From Volutella citrinella (Eukaryota; Ascomycota; Sordariomycetes; Hypocreales; Nectriaceae): a stretch of 64,000 bases of DNA. Every line of letters starts with the position of its first letter. Within the stretch, counting starts at the first letter, position 1. The stretch lies in assembly GCA_034401135.1 (NCBI GenBank), contig JAWZSP010000008.1, positions 2,170,001 through 2,234,000 of the forward strand, given 5' to 3'. The position numbers and the translations under genes were made by a program. Positions 23,631 to 36,631 of this stretch are shown here, piece after piece. The notes under the pieces are model-generated. The model saw only the letters and a list, made by a program, of their open reading frames with translations. It did no database searches and was not told where the DNA came from.

Positions 23631-24837
23631 GGCAAGTGACAGGTGCAATGGTTAAATATCGTACTGAAATTGGTGAAATCTCAAAATAATACATGGTCGT
23701 TGGGCAGTTTTTGATACGGGAAAAAGGAGGCTTCGAAAGCCAAGTGCGTGTTTGCGAGGTAGCTTCTTTAAATACACGAGTTCTGGCGATGAGGGCGGCA
23801 AACAGTCATGAGGGATTCAGCTGCGCGAGTCACCTCTCCGATCTGGAGATGTGGGACGGACTGACTGGATGGACTCGAGAGAACCTAAGCTGGTCACGTG
23901 CGACTCGACGGAGCCCAAGCCTTGGCCCAACAGGGTTCTATTCTCACGCCAACGACCATCGTAGAGTAAATAATAGAAATGATAAGCCACATAGTGTTGA
24001 ATTCATGCTGCAACTCTGAAGGAAAAGTGGATTTACTCCGGACTTACCCCAAGCATAGGTAGCACAAACGAAGAGTCCATGCTAGCATGGGCAATGCCTG
24101 TCTAGGTAGCCAGGCCATAAATATCCACGCCTGTGGTCACCCAAGCACTTAGCACCCTACTGGTTCTTGTAATTAATGTTGGCCAAACCAGAAGATAACG
24201 TGTTTCAATTACCTAGGTACAGAACCAACTCCGTAGTAGATAGTTTATCGTCTCTTGAACTTCGACATCGAATTTGAAGCTTTAGGGTACCTAGAGTTGA
24301 TTGGCATGTTGGGGCCGTACCTGCCTCGGCGCTCATGCGCCCAGCCACGCCCCACACCTGACGAATGACGCAGGTCACCTGCGGCATCGCTCAGAGTCGG
24401 ACGGGGCAACCGCCCCGAAACAGGCATGACGGCATGGATCTTCCCACCCCCAACCGCTCTTGCCTGCTATCATCGGGCCTCCGGTAGTACGATACCAACG
24501 GATACCACCCAACTCGCGCATTGTATCACTGCTCCGCCCGTCGTCATCACCCACTCTCTCATCCGTCTCGCCGCCTGCGCTCGCATTTGCTTCCTTCAAC
24601 TTTGGCGCACGCGACACTGCTTTGCTCAGTAGCAAGCTTGAGCATCCCTCCGACGTCACCTCGCGACCCCCATGATTGCCCCCGGCGCAGCGCACGCCAG
24701 GTAGCATCTCTTCCTCATCCTCCCCGCCTGCGCATACGACCCATCTCCGTATTCGTATACCCGACGGCATCAACTCCCACACGCCGAAAGACCTCGTTGC
24801 AAGCGCCTCTGCCGTCTGCGCGGCCTCGCACTCAATA
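23631..24837. other. Divergent intergenic between Cue2-like gene and NCR1
   Basis: 1.2 kb between divergent genes. The left and middle parts are AT-richer and hold no convincing frame. The right 250 bp are C-rich on the plus strand (TCCCCGCC, CCGACGTCACC) and probably form the NCR1 5' leader. The NCR1 frame stays open upstream of its ATG to 24676, but only with a TTG at its head. Confidence 0.55.
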
Positions 24838-27800
24838 ATGCATAGACGCATCGCGCCTGCATTTGGCACGGCGAGCCTGATGCTCGTCGGCCTGGCTGTC
24901 GCAGATCCGCTCACTCCGAAGCACGAAGCCGGCCGATGCGCATTTCGCGGCCAATGCGGCAAACAGAGCCTATTTGGCAAGGAGCTGCCGTGCGTTGATA
25001 ATGAACTCGCGCAAGACCCTGAAGAGGAGCTTCGCAATGAGTTAGTCGAGCTCTGCGGCGAGAAGTGGAGGGAGGGCCCAGTCTGCTGCACTCTCGACCA
25101 AGTGAAAGCCCTCAAGTCCGAGCTCGGCACGCCAAATACCATTGTCGGATCGTGCCCGGCATGTAAAGAGAACTTTTTCAACATGTTCTGCACATTCACA
25201 TGCTCCCCCGACCAATCACTGTTCGTCAACGTTACCAAATCAGCTCCCAAGAACGGCAAGCAACTCGTCACTGAGCTGGACCAGCTTATTTCTCAAGAAT
25301 ATGGCTCTGGTTTCTACGATAGCTGCAAGGAAGTCAAGTTCGGAGGCGCCAACAGCCGCGCCATGGATTTGATCGGAGGCGGTGCCAAAAACTACACAGA
25401 CATGCTCAAGTTCCTAGGAGACAAGAAGCCTCTGGTTGGCTCACCCTTTCAAATCAACTACCCGACGACTTATTCTGATCCCCGAATGCACTCCTTGGAC
25501 ATGAAGCCAAAGAAGTGCAACGACGAGGATCCCGCATACCGCTGCGTCTGTGTCGACTGTCCCGAGGTGTGCCCCGAGCTTCCCGACGTCAAGAACTCCA
25601 GGTCTTGCCGAGTAGGAGTGCTTCCGTGCTTATCCTTTGCCTCGATTTTTGTTTATAGTATTCTGCTATTCACTCTGATCGCCTCGCTATTTGGCCATGT
25701 CGCCTGGAAGAAGTATGCGAAGCGCCGCGTCGAACGCACCAGGCTCTTGCACGAGGCCTCGCACAGCGATGATGAGGACGAAGGTGGCCCTGTTCAAACT
25801 GAGGCCATGCGCGACCGTCCGACCAAGCGTTATTGGATCAACGACAGGTGCGACAGGGCGTTCTACCAACTCGGCCACGCTGCAGCGCGATTCCCGGGAC
25901 TTTGCATTGTGCTCAGCCTTCTCTTTGTTGCTGTTCTGAGCGCTGGCTGGATGCGATTCGACCTGGAGCGCAATCCAGCTCGGCTCTGGGTTAGCCCATC
26001 ATCGCCTGCTGCCCAAGAAAAGGCATATTTCGACTCTAACTTTGGTCCTTTCTATCGTGCCGAGAAAATCTTCCTGGTCAATGATACAAACCCATCCGGC
26101 CCTGCCCCCGTTCTGAGCTACGATACCTTGAAATGGTGGATGGGTGTCGAGCAAAGTGTAGAAAAACTGGAAAGCCCTACATATGGCAAATACCTCAAGG
26201 ACCTCTGCCTGAAGCCTACAAATGATGCCTGTGTGGTACAGTCTGTCACCGCTTACTGGTCTTCCAAAGGCGGACTGAACGAACGGACCTGGAAGGATGA
26301 TCTCCGTGCTTGCGCAAGGACCCCAGTTGACTGCCGTCCTGATTTCGGCCAGCCTATTGAGCCATCAATGATTCTCGGTGGCTATGATGACGATGTTACC
26401 GAAGCGCGAGCCATCACAGTCACTTGGGTTGTCAATAATGCTGAGGAAGGGACTGGTGCGCTCTCGCATGCCATTGACTGGGAAAATGCTCTCCGCGACC
26501 GCCTCTTGGTCGTTCAGCAGGAAGCTGCTGAGAGAGGGCTTCGATTGTCCTTCAACACGGAAATCAGTCTCGAGGAAGAGCTCAACAAGTCGACCAACAC
26601 GGATGCCAAGATTGTGGTCATCAGCTACATTGTCATGTTCATCTATGCCTGCATGGCTCTCGGAACACCGCTGAAGCACATCTTCAGGAACCCCGCCGTG
26701 CTTCTTGTCGAGTCGAAGATCACTCTGGGCCTCGTTGGTATTTTGATCGTTCTCATGTCGATCGGAGCATCAATCGGCTTCTTCTCCTGGGTCGGTCTCA
26801 AGGCGACGCTCATTATTGTCGAAGTCATTCCATTTATTGTGTTGGCGGTCGGCGTCGACAACATCTTCTTGATCGTTCATGAGCTGGAGCGGGTAAACAC
26901 TAGCTGCCCCGACCAAATGGTTGAGGAGCGTGTTGCCAGAGCCCTTGGTCGCATGGGCCCCTCCATTCTCTTCTCTGCCCTCACGGAAACCGTTGCATTT
27001 GCTCTCGGCACGGCCGTGGGAATGCCCGCTGTCAGAAACTTCGCTGCATATGCCGCGGGAGCTGTGCTGGTCAACGCTGTTCTCCAGATGACCATGTTCG
27101 TGTCCTTCCTTTCCCTCAACCAGATGAGAGTGGAAGACCATCGGTGCGAGCTTTGGCCCTGGTGGCAGATCACCAAGGCCAGAGTGCACCTCAATGGATC
27201 TAATGGGTTCGTGAACGGTGCCAGCCGTGGTTCTGACATGGCCGAGGAAAGTCTGCTGCAGGTATTCATCAAGAACACTTATGCTCCGGGTCTGCTTAGC
27301 AAGACGGCCAAGCTGGTCATTGTCACAATATTCTTTGGAATGTTTACGGCAGGCCTCTCTCTTCTTCCGAGCATCCAACTGGGCTTGGATCAAAGAGTGG
27401 CGATCCCGGATGGCTCGTACTTGATCCCGTACTTTAACGATTTGTACGACTACATGGAAACAGGACCCCCGGTGTACTTTGTCACGAGGAATGTCGACAT
27501 GTCTGTGCGAGAGCAGCAGCAGGAGGTCTGCTCTCGATTCACGACCTGCCAGGAGCTTTCCCTCACCAACACCCTGGAGCTCGAGCGACAGAGAGAGGAC
27601 GTCTCTTATATCGCCTCGCCGACCGCCAGTTGGATTGACGACTTCTTCTTATGGCTGAACCCGATCTATGACCAGTGCTGTGTGGAACATGGTACAGCCT
27701 GCTTCGCCAACCGCAAGCCTGCCTGGAACACCACCTTGTACGGGATGCCTGAAAACCAGGAGTTCATCGGCTATCTGAAGAAGTTTCTCTCGAGTCCGAC

Positions 27801-28659
27801 TGATGACGACTGCCCGCTCGCCGGCAAAGCTGCCTATGGGCAGGCTGTGGTTCTCAACGATGATGGTAGCCAAGTCAAGGCCAGCCATTTTAGAACCATG
27901 CACTCTCCACTCCGGAGCCAAAGCGATTTCATCAGCGCGTACTCGTCTGCACGCCGTATTGCATCGGAAATTAAGCAGAGGACGGGCGCGGACGTGTTCC
28001 CGTACAGCGTGTTTTACATATTTTTCGACCAGTACTTGAGCATCGCCTCCCTCACTGCTGGGCTTTTGTGCGCCGCTGTGGGCATCATCTTCATTGTGTC
28101 CTCGCTTCTGCTCGGCTCCATCCTCACGGCTTTCGTCGTGACCCTTACCGTGATTATGAGTGTTGTTGACATCATGGGCGCCATGTCGGTAGCGGGCGTC
28201 TCGCTCAACGCGGTTTCGCTGGTCAACCTCATCATCTGCGTGGGTATTTCCGTCGAATTCTGCGCACACATTGCGCGGGCCTTTACATTCCCTTCCCGGA
28301 CGGTTATGGAGGCCAATAGCAACGCGTTCCGTGGTCGGGATGCCCGGGCGTGGACTGCACTTGTCAATGTCGGCGGATCAGTCTTCTCTGGCATCACTGT
28401 TACCAAACTGCTTGGCGTCTGCGTGCTGGCTTTTACGCGGTCCAAGATCTTTGAGATTTACTACTTCCGGGTTTGGCTAGCTCTGGTGATCTTTGCCGCG
28501 CTTCACGCACTGGTGTTTTTGCCAGTTGCCCTCAGCATTGCCGGCGGGAAGGGCTACGTCGACCCTGAGAGCGAAGGAACGGCGGCCCAGGATCTTACCG
28601 ACAGAAGATGGCGAGCGATCCGGATCAGCGACAATAGCGACTCGGAAGACGATTATTAG
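24838..28659 (+). CDS. NCR1: NPC1/NCR1-type intracellular sterol transporter
   Basis: A single exon of 1,273 aa. I chose the ATG at 24838 because a signal peptide follows directly (APAFGTASLMLVGLAVADP). The Cys-rich NPC1 N-terminal sterol-binding domain comes next (CAFRGQCGKQSLFGKELPC and MFCTFTCSPDQSLFVNVT). A membrane segment lies near 255-285 and a large lumenal loop follows. The sterol-sensing/patched region begins at about 600 (IVVISYIVMFIYACMALGTP) and the second Cys-rich lumenal domain is at about 860-1070. A C-terminal RND-like membrane bundle (SLVNLIICVGISVEFCAHIA) precedes an acidic tail, DSEDDY. Length and order match fungal Ncr1. It moves sterols out of the vacuole lumen into its membrane. 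Confidence 0.96.
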   Translation: MHRRIAPAFGTASLMLVGLAVADPLTPKHEAGRCAFRGQCGKQSLFGKELPCVDNELAQDPEEELRNELVELCGEKWREGPVCCTLDQVKALKSELGTPNTIVGSCPACKENFFNMFCTFTCSPDQSLFVNVTKSAPKNGKQLVTELDQLISQEYGSGFYDSCKEVKFGGANSRAMDLIGGGAKNYTDMLKFLGDKKPLVGSPFQINYPTTYSDPRMHSLDMKPKKCNDEDPAYRCVCVDCPEVCPELPDVKNSRSCRVGVLPCLSFASIFVYSILLFTLIASLFGHVAWKKYAKRRVERTRLLHEASHSDDEDEGGPVQTEAMRDRPTKRYWINDRCDRAFYQLGHAAARFPGLCIVLSLLFVAVLSAGWMRFDLERNPARLWVSPSSPAAQEKAYFDSNFGPFYRAEKIFLVNDTNPSGPAPVLSYDTLKWWMGVEQSVEKLESPTYGKYLKDLCLKPTNDACVVQSVTAYWSSKGGLNERTWKDDLRACARTPVDCRPDFGQPIEPSMILGGYDDDVTEARAITVTWVVNNAEEGTGALSHAIDWENALRDRLLVVQQEAAERGLRLSFNTEISLEEELNKSTNTDAKIVVISYIVMFIYACMALGTPLKHIFRNPAVLLVESKITLGLVGILIVLMSIGASIGFFSWVGLKATLIIVEVIPFIVLAVGVDNIFLIVHELERVNTSCPDQMVEERVARALGRMGPSILFSALTETVAFALGTAVGMPAVRNFAAYAAGAVLVNAVLQMTMFVSFLSLNQMRVEDHRCELWPWWQITKARVHLNGSNGFVNGASRGSDMAEESLLQVFIKNTYAPGLLSKTAKLVIVTIFFGMFTAGLSLLPSIQLGLDQRVAIPDGSYLIPYFNDLYDYMETGPPVYFVTRNVDMSVREQQQEVCSRFTTCQELSLTNTLELERQREDVSYIASPTASWIDDFFLWLNPIYDQCCVEHGTACFANRKPAWNTTLYGMPENQEFIGYLKKFLSSPTDDDCPLAGKAAYGQAVVLNDDGSQVKASHFRTMHSPLRSQSDFISAYSSARRIASEIKQRTGADVFPYSVFYIFFDQYLSIASLTAGLLCAAVGIIFIVSSLLLGSILTAFVVTLTVIMSVVDIMGAMSVAGVSLNAVSLVNLIICVGISVEFCAHIARAFTFPSRTVMEANSNAFRGRDARAWTALVNVGGSVFSGITVTKLLGVCVLAFTRSKIFEIYYFRVWLALVIFAALHALVFLPVALSIAGGKGYVDPESEGTAAQDLTDRRWRAIRISDNSDSEDDY

Positions 28660-29938
28660 ATGACGTGGTGACTAAGAGCGATGAAGCTACTGGAATTTGT
28701 TCTTTCCCGGTTGGCTCAGGGTCGGGTGGGCTTCTTTTAACGACTTATAAAGAAAGATATGTGTGATGGATAATAACCGACAGGCGAATACATGGATGAC
28801 GTTGTCGTGCTGGTTGACGCTTTCTTCTATGGATGATTGGCATTGAAGATTGATCGCTGCAGATCATTGAGTCCTGCCTGGGCTTGGTGGCTGAGATGAA
28901 ATCGTCCGAGATTGGAGCTGTATACTGGACGTTGTCGTGCTATCGAAGGGTCCGGGATGTGCAACGCCCATCTCAATGAGCATTTTATGCGTGTAACACT
29001 GTCCCCAAAGACAAAAGGCTCGGACTGTGGCGTGGCTGGGTCAAGTTGGATAAATTTAGATCTACTGTAGGCCTACACGGCCCGAGAACAGGGCAATTGA
29101 CCTTTGACTTGGAATCTCGGAACGGTGAGCGACGATGCAGAGAGGCGAACACGATGCAGGACCGCACCGAGGGCCCGGGCGGTGATTGGCGACCTCCTCC
29201 GGCTGTACGACAAAAGTTGCCTGACCGAGCGGCTGCCTCTTAGTGAGACGGTCCAAATTTAGAGTCAACGGGAGGAGTGGAACTTCGTCCAGCTCAAACC
29301 CAGGCTGTGTGATAGATCTTGGCAGCAGCCCAGCCCCAGGCCGAAGTCCCGACTGACCACACACCATGAAGCCGGGCAGTAAAATATTAATTATGCATAG
29401 AGAGTCTCGGCGAGATTGGCAGCTGCCCCGGCCGATGAAACGGACGAGTAGATTGAGGCATGTCGAGCATGGGCAACATGGGCAAAACGTGGGTAGCACT
29501 GCTGACCAGACTGGTAAGGCGGGCAGCCTTGGATTGGCCTGAAGATGGGATCGAGTTATTAATAGCGTAAGGAAGCTAATTGGGTTTGGCGAGCAGGCGA
29601 GTGTGCGAGTGCCGCGAACAGAGGCGCAGTCTGGGATCCACGGTGACCGTTGCAATGACTGGGGAGTAGGACTCGGGCTCGACTCTTATGACCCAACTAG
29701 GCTAATAGACACAGATACAGGACCATAATTGGTATAATTGGCATCGTTCTCTGGCCAATCTCATCTAATATTGGGGCATGGCCTGGTATGGCCTGGTGTA
29801 GGGCCAGCCGGAGGGGGCAGTGAGAATGGGACTTTGGTAGGAAGATGCTTCTTTCCGCAGCTGTCGGGCTGGGCCGCTCAATTGGCGTGGCCCCACCGAC
29901 CGTAAATCAGCCTGTAGGTGTACTCAGTCGCGGAGTGA

Positions 29939-30009
29939 TGCCTGTCCTGTCCTGTCCTGTGCTGGCGCTGGCGCTGGGGACGATGCCAATGCTGATGCCA
30001 ATGCTGATG
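29939..30009. repeat. Cluster of short tandem repeats
   Basis: Three neighbouring microsatellites: TGTCC/TCCTG repeated about four times near 29942-29960, GCTGGC repeated near 29961-29976, and two copies of a 12-bp GATGCCAATGCT unit near 29982-30007. They sit 290-360 bp before the M13 peptidase ATG. Confidence 0.75.
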
Positions 30010-30159
30010 AAGATGGATCTTTGAGCCCTTGCTTCGCTCCGCCCCAATCTTGACAGAAAGTACCACTCAATTTCCCTGATGCTGAGGGCGGCTTACGGCG
30101 ACATGCTGTAATTATCGTCAGGAGCTGCGGCGGGCAGCATGTCGGCCTGGGTCAACTCA

Positions 30160-30166
30160 TATAAAG
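30160..30166 (+). promoter_or_regulatory. TATA box of the M13 peptidase gene
   Basis: TATAAAG lies 140 bp before the ATG at 30300, with pyrimidine-rich sequence (TCTCTCTCC) some 30 bp downstream. This fixes the likely transcription start and makes a missed upstream signal-peptide exon unlikely. Confidence 0.55.
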
Positions 30167-30299
30167 CGCACTGGCGATGCATGCTTTCCCAGTGTCTCTC
30201 TCCAAACAGCACAAGTCTCTGTATACAAAGGGCTACAATCAGCAAACGAAGTGAGCATCCAGCATCTTCAAGCCCTTCCCTTCGCCAGCAACAGCCACC

Positions 30300-32559
30300 A
30301 TGGCCCCCTCATACGGCATGTCCGCCAACACGGACGTCTGCACGACACCAGCCTGCCTCAGCGTCGCGTTAGAGATAGCCCAGAATTTGGCTGTCAACTT
30401 TGAAGAGATTGACCCCTGCGAAGACTTCTCTACGTGTAAGTTCCATCTTCTAGATCACCTAGACTCCAGTGACAATAAGCTCATCGTTCTTCACAGTCGC
30501 CTGCGGGAACTTTGCCGAGCGCCATGTGCCTCCACCTGGCATGGGTGCGGAGCAGGGCCTCACAATGGCCAAAAACGGCATTGATATTGCCCTCAAGAAG
30601 ATCCTCGAGGGTGAATACCCTGGTGACGAGGAGAACGGTTGGATCACGGTTGCTCTGAGCGACGAGCAGAAGCAGCATGACAAGGAGAACTTCGACAAGC
30701 TCAAGGGAGTCTATGGTGCCTGCATGAACTCTACCGGCATGTACGCAGAAGGTCTCAAGCCTCTGAAAGAGGTCGTAGAGGCACTTGTCGCCCTGTTCCC
30801 GGCGGATGCAAAGCCCGATGGCCAAGGCGCCTACGACCACCGGACTGCCATGGGCAGCACCTTGACCTTCATGGAACACTTCGGAATCCAGACGACGCAG
30901 AACGTCCATGTGTTTCCGGATGTCTACGACAACACCAAGTACCACGTCCAGTTCAGCAACGAGTTTGACCAGAGCCACATGAAGAAATACCTTGACCTGG
31001 GGTCGGATGCGGTCATGGAGAAGTACGCCAAGGCTGCTGGCTCGTTGCTCAAGACCATCCACCCGGCCGGCCTCGACCTGGAAAAGTACCAGGAGCTGAT
31101 GGGGACTGTTGTCGCCCTGGAAAAGGGCCTCGTCGACATCTACAACACGGACAAGGAGGAGAGGAGCGACATGCTGGAGGACTACAGCGCGTACAAGCTT
31201 GAGCTCACGCTTGGCCAGCTCAACGAGATGGCTCCCCAGTTCAACTACCCCGACGTGGTTGAGAAGCTGTCTGGAAAGAAGCTCAACGACGAAAAGGTCA
31301 TTGTCTCGACCCCCGAATACTACAGGAACGCATCTCAGCTCATCGCCTCGGTGCCCGCCGATGTGATGCAGGCCTACTTTGTCTGGAAGGCCGTCACTTC
31401 TCTGCTCCCCCTTGTCGCCTCCCCGGAGACTGACAAATTCCTCACCGACTTGGCGAACGACCCCCTTGCTGCCGTCCCCCGTTGGAAGAACTGCATCGAT
31501 CTGGTCAACACGGGCGTGCCGTGGATGCCCTTCGCGTCCACGTCCCAGATGAGCACCGGACCGTCGGGCCTGACCTGGATCGTACTGCGCTTCTTCGCCG
31601 AGAGGAACTGGTCTCCCGAGTCTGCAAATCACACCATGGATATTACAAAGGCCATCCATGCCACATCTCTGGAGCGGCTCAAGAAGGCTGATTGGATGTC
31701 GCCCGACGTGCAGAAGGCGGCCATCGAGAAGCTCGAGGCCATGTCGCTCAACATCGCCCTGACTCCGGAGCAGCTCAACCCGACTTGGCTAAAGGAGCAA
31801 TACGCTGATGTGCGCGTGTCCACATCCAACTTTGCCAATGCCCTCGTCATGGCGAGGAGAGTCACCGCCGCCAACTGGAAGCGACTCGGCACCAAGCCCG
31901 ACAAGTCCGTGTTTCTCATCAACCCTACGCTGCAACAGAACGCCATGCAACTCGCGAACCTCAACAGCATGGCCATCTTCCTCGGCATTCTACAGGAGCC
32001 CGTCTATGAGCAGTCTTACCCCGCGTACCTAGTGTTTGGCGGAATCGGCACCGTCGTGGGCCACGAGATTGGCCACGGCTTCGACGCCGGCGGCCGTCGC
32101 TTCAACAAGGACGGCAACGTCGCCAACTGGTGGGACGAGAAGTCGCTCAAGGTCTTCAACGAGAAGGGCCAGTGCTTCATCGACCAGTTCGGCGGATACA
32201 CGCTCAAGAAGGAGGACGGCACCGACGAGAAGCTGGACGGCGAGCTGACGGTCAAGGAGAACGTCGCCGACGCGGGCGGCATCGTGGCCAGCTACGAGGC
32301 CTGGAAGAAGTGGGAGAAGGACCACGGCAAGGACAAGAAGCTGCCCGGCCTCGAGAAGTTCTCGCCCGAGCAGCTCTTCTTCCTCAAGTGGGCCAACATG
32401 TGGTGCACGACCGAGTCGGATGCCGAGCAGGCCTCCAAGATGGCCAGCGACGAGCACTCGCCCTCGACGCTCCGCATCAGGGGTTCCGTGGCGAACTCGG
32501 CCGGCTTCCGGGAGGCTTTCCAGTGCAAGGACAAGAAGCCTACTTGTGAGCTGTGGTAA
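30300..32559 (+). CDS. M13-family zinc metallopeptidase (neprilysin/ECE-like), no signal peptide
   Basis: Two exons, 30300-30435 and 30497-32559, give 732 aa. The zinc site is complete: HEIGH at 568-572, the third ligand Glu633 in ENVADAGG, and NPTLQQNAMQLANLN upstream of it. The N-terminal signature DPCEDFST-FACGNF spans the intron, and the protein ends CELW like the CxxW terminus of the family. M13 enzymes are normally type II membrane or secreted proteins that cut short peptides. Here the start (MAPSYGMSANTDVCTTPACL) shows no signal peptide or membrane anchor, although the disulphide-type cysteines are kept. The ATG has a strong context (CCACCATGG) and a TATA box 140 bp upstream. Non-classical export or a cytosolic role are both open. 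Function as a peptidase is well supported. Confidence 0.92.
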
Positions 32560-34476
32560 AGGCATTGGGTATTGCATGGCGCGGTTAATTTAGACAGAGC
32601 CTGGGAATAGTGACATGACTTGGGGAATGATTGGGAAGAAGGGGGCTTACGGCTACAGCATATTGCAATTTGTTCGCACAATGTATCATGATTTCAATGG
32701 GATATACTCATCCATCTTTCACACCCAAGGTACCCAACGCTTGTGATTTGGACCTCTAGCCCGAATCGTGATAAGCTCGCCCGTCAGTGTGAGCCGCGAC
32801 ACAGAAACGGCCACTCGCACAGGCCTGACGCTCGCGGTAGTCCTGCAGCCGAACAACGTGGCCTCGATCAGGGGCCATGTGAGACTCTTGGAGAATGGGT
32901 GAAACTTTTGACTTCCCACGGGCGCTGAAGGACTTGACGTGGCGATGGGATGGCCGGGGGGCGGTGTGAGACCGTGTGACACCCGGGGGCTGACTGCCCT
33001 GCGAGGCTAGAACACCCTTCAATAGAACCATGAGGCTCTGTAGCAGGATACATGGATGCTTTTCTGATCGTCTTTCTCCATTGCGCTGCATGGCATCTCA
33101 AAGGCTGGGTATAACGTTACAGAGCCAGCACAATATATCTACACAATATATCTACACACCTCACATACGCCGTGAGATGCACCTGAATTGTCAAGTGTGG
33201 TACTAGGGGTACTAGAAAGGCGCGGCGTACTTGCTGCTGAGTTGTCTCAAGTACATTTGGCCAATGTCGCCCACAAAGGTGTTCCCCTTCTTTCAGCTCC
33301 TGGAACTAGGATGGCCCTCCACACCTCGGCTGTTGACTGCGGCATATAATCACGCCTGGCAAATATTTCCCCACCAGACCGAGCGACGGAAGGCCCTGGT
33401 TGAGACCAGAAACTCGTCGGATGTCTTAGGTTGTCCCTTGACGCCGTCTACAAAGCCCAGGCTGCGAGGTGGCGTCCGCCCTTGCAGAACTGCGTGTTTC
33501 TCATGTGCACTGAACGAATGAAACATGTGGCAACGTGGAATAGCTCTGAAACGCTTCACTAGGCTGACAGCCTAACAAGAATCAGCTGCCTCGCCCCTGT
33601 CTGGTACCGCCCACCCCGTTTTACGCTGCGCAATGCTGTGGTCACAGGCACGCACTATCGATGCAGTTACACAGTCTCACATGGACACGGTGCCAGCAGC
33701 AGATGATTGGGAGCTGACGGTCTGGCGTTGAGGCTCAGACGCTATGGCTTACCATCTAATGCCTGGGCGTGGCTGAACCGCGGAGCTGGGATCCGTGTCT
33801 CGAATATTTCTGTATTAGGCAATCCGGGATTTCGCATCGGATGGAGCGGTTCTGGCTCGCATATGAGGAATGCGCGCGACTAGCCTCGATTTTGCAAGAC
33901 GTGGAATTAAAGAATAATCCCTAGTGACGTGGCTCGCATCGGCTAGCAGGACTGGAGGCTGTCGTTGAATGCACGCACCGCTCATGTGTTCTCCTACTGC
34001 GCAACGTTACGGATCCCGCGTGTGAACGGTGTGATGATTGATGAGCACAAATGGCCAACTTGTGCCAGAGTCTCTGCTACGGATTAGACATGCGAATTTC
34101 GCAGCTCACAACCTTCTGCCCTGCGCCGCGTGACTAATCTTGAGTTATTCCCTTCCTTTAAAGGGGTTGCAGATCATGTGCTCAGATGACAGCTCGCCCT
34201 TGGATGGAATGGAGAACGCACCGCCGTCTCCGAAGACTGGGCCTCGGAGAGCCCGGGCAAGTATTGGCTTGTCTCGGGAATGTTACAAGGCACACGCTCT
34301 GCTTCTCGTCTGTACCCTCTACTTAAGCAGCCTTGGGCCGCAGCTTCCTCCTTGACGCGGGATGGCAGCAGGTCCCAGGAGCTTCTCACAATCGCATTGT
34401 ATCCTCATTCATTTCCTCGCATCCGCGTCAAGATCATCTACCAGCCTCTCGATTCACCTTAGACGGGCGCCACCTA
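32560..34476. other. Intergenic, 1.9 kb
   Basis: Between the M13 peptidase and the chitinase (both +) I see no coding region. It holds a short tandem repeat at 33129-33154. The right end is the chitinase promoter and leader, rich in CTC/TTC runs after 34380. No transposon ends or RNA genes recognised. Confidence 0.55.
33129..33154. repeat. Two-copy 13-bp tandem repeat
   Basis: The unit ACACAATATATCT occurs twice head to tail, with one mismatch at the first base of the left copy. It is an AT-rich island in an otherwise GC-rich intergenic stretch. Confidence 0.6.
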
Positions 34477-35953
<1,477 letters not shown>

Positions 35954-36330
35954 AGAAGTGCTACAGTGACGGAGAAATGGGGAACAAGCATTATATCCTT
36001 TCGCAGATTAAGTCATGACAAGTCCCAGTACATACTGCCCAATAACAGCTCTCTTGTGTCTTCAACGGTTCAAACCTTGCGTGCTGAATTAACGCACGTC
36101 TCAATCTTGAATTTGAATGTTCCTGCTCTCCCAAGTCCCATAGCATTACATCCAGGCCAATATAGATTTTATTGCAAGCTCGCAATGGGGACAAAATAGG
36201 GTGATCTCAAGCTAACAACCGATGGCAATTTGACGCCCTAATGGATCATTCTTTCACGTTGGCTCGCAAGTGCTAACCCTGAGCAAGACAGATATCAACA
36301 ACAGTCTGTAGTCGGGCGTATCAAGGCCGA
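35954..36330. other. Intergenic between convergent chitinase and 76-aa ORF
   Basis: 377 bp of AT-richer sequence that should contain both 3' flanks. No gene-like frame. Confidence 0.5.
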
Positions 36331-36631
36331 TCAATAGGCCGGCAGAGCTAGCCAGCCCTTGATCGTGGCTCGAATGCCGGTCTTGTTCGACGCCTGGCTG
36401 GTCTGGCTGGGCCGGCGTTCCACGCGGTTCGTATACTCGGCCCCAGACTTGGGATAGCTCGTGGTCATCACGCGATTTGGTAAATCTAGTCGCAGTTAGA
36501 ACTCTGCCCGACCGGTAACCCCGGGGGAAAAAAAACGGCAAAAGGGCCTCCTTACGAGCCGAGTTGTGCCTATCTGGATGGTTCAGCACGGCGTCCAGCT
36601 TCGCCTTTGCTCTGATGGATGCAGCCGACAT
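36331..36631 (-). CDS. Small hypothetical protein, two exons
   Basis: Exons 36631-36556 and 36485-36331 join in frame to 76 aa, with a canonical GTAAGG donor, a CTAAC branch-type sequence and a TAG acceptor. The protein is basic, begins MSAASIRAKAKLDAVLNHPD and ends GIRATIKGWLALPAY. It has no cysteine, signal peptide or membrane segment. Unspliced, the first exon would read on in a low-complexity frame (LLPFFFPRGYRSG). The splice signals and frame closure are the main evidence. I do not recognise the family, and it could be chance. Confidence 0.45.

Larger units (their letters stand above)
28660..30299. other. Intergenic, 1.6 kb, with short tandem repeats
   Basis: After the NCR1 3' flank there is no supportable gene. 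A 197-codon minus-strand frame at 29062-29655 has no domain-like pattern. Short direct repeats crowd the right half (TGGCCTGGTATGGCCTGGT near 29779 and a cluster at 29939-30009), followed by the M13 gene promoter. Confidence 0.55.

Noticed and set aside
24676..24837. Upstream extension of NCR1 by 54 residues
   Set aside because: It begins at a TTG, has low-complexity Pro/Ser content, and would bury the signal peptide that starts right after the ATG at 24838.
29062..29655. A 197-codon minus-strand frame between NCR1 and the M13 gene
   Set aside because: No conserved motif, no promoter signal, and a Pro/Leu/Cys/Arg composition expected of random GC-rich DNA.
30481..31659. A 392-codon minus-strand frame opposite the M13 peptidase
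   Set aside because: The composition (Val/Leu/Arg/His-rich) is that of an antisense frame, and the plus strand is a complete family member.
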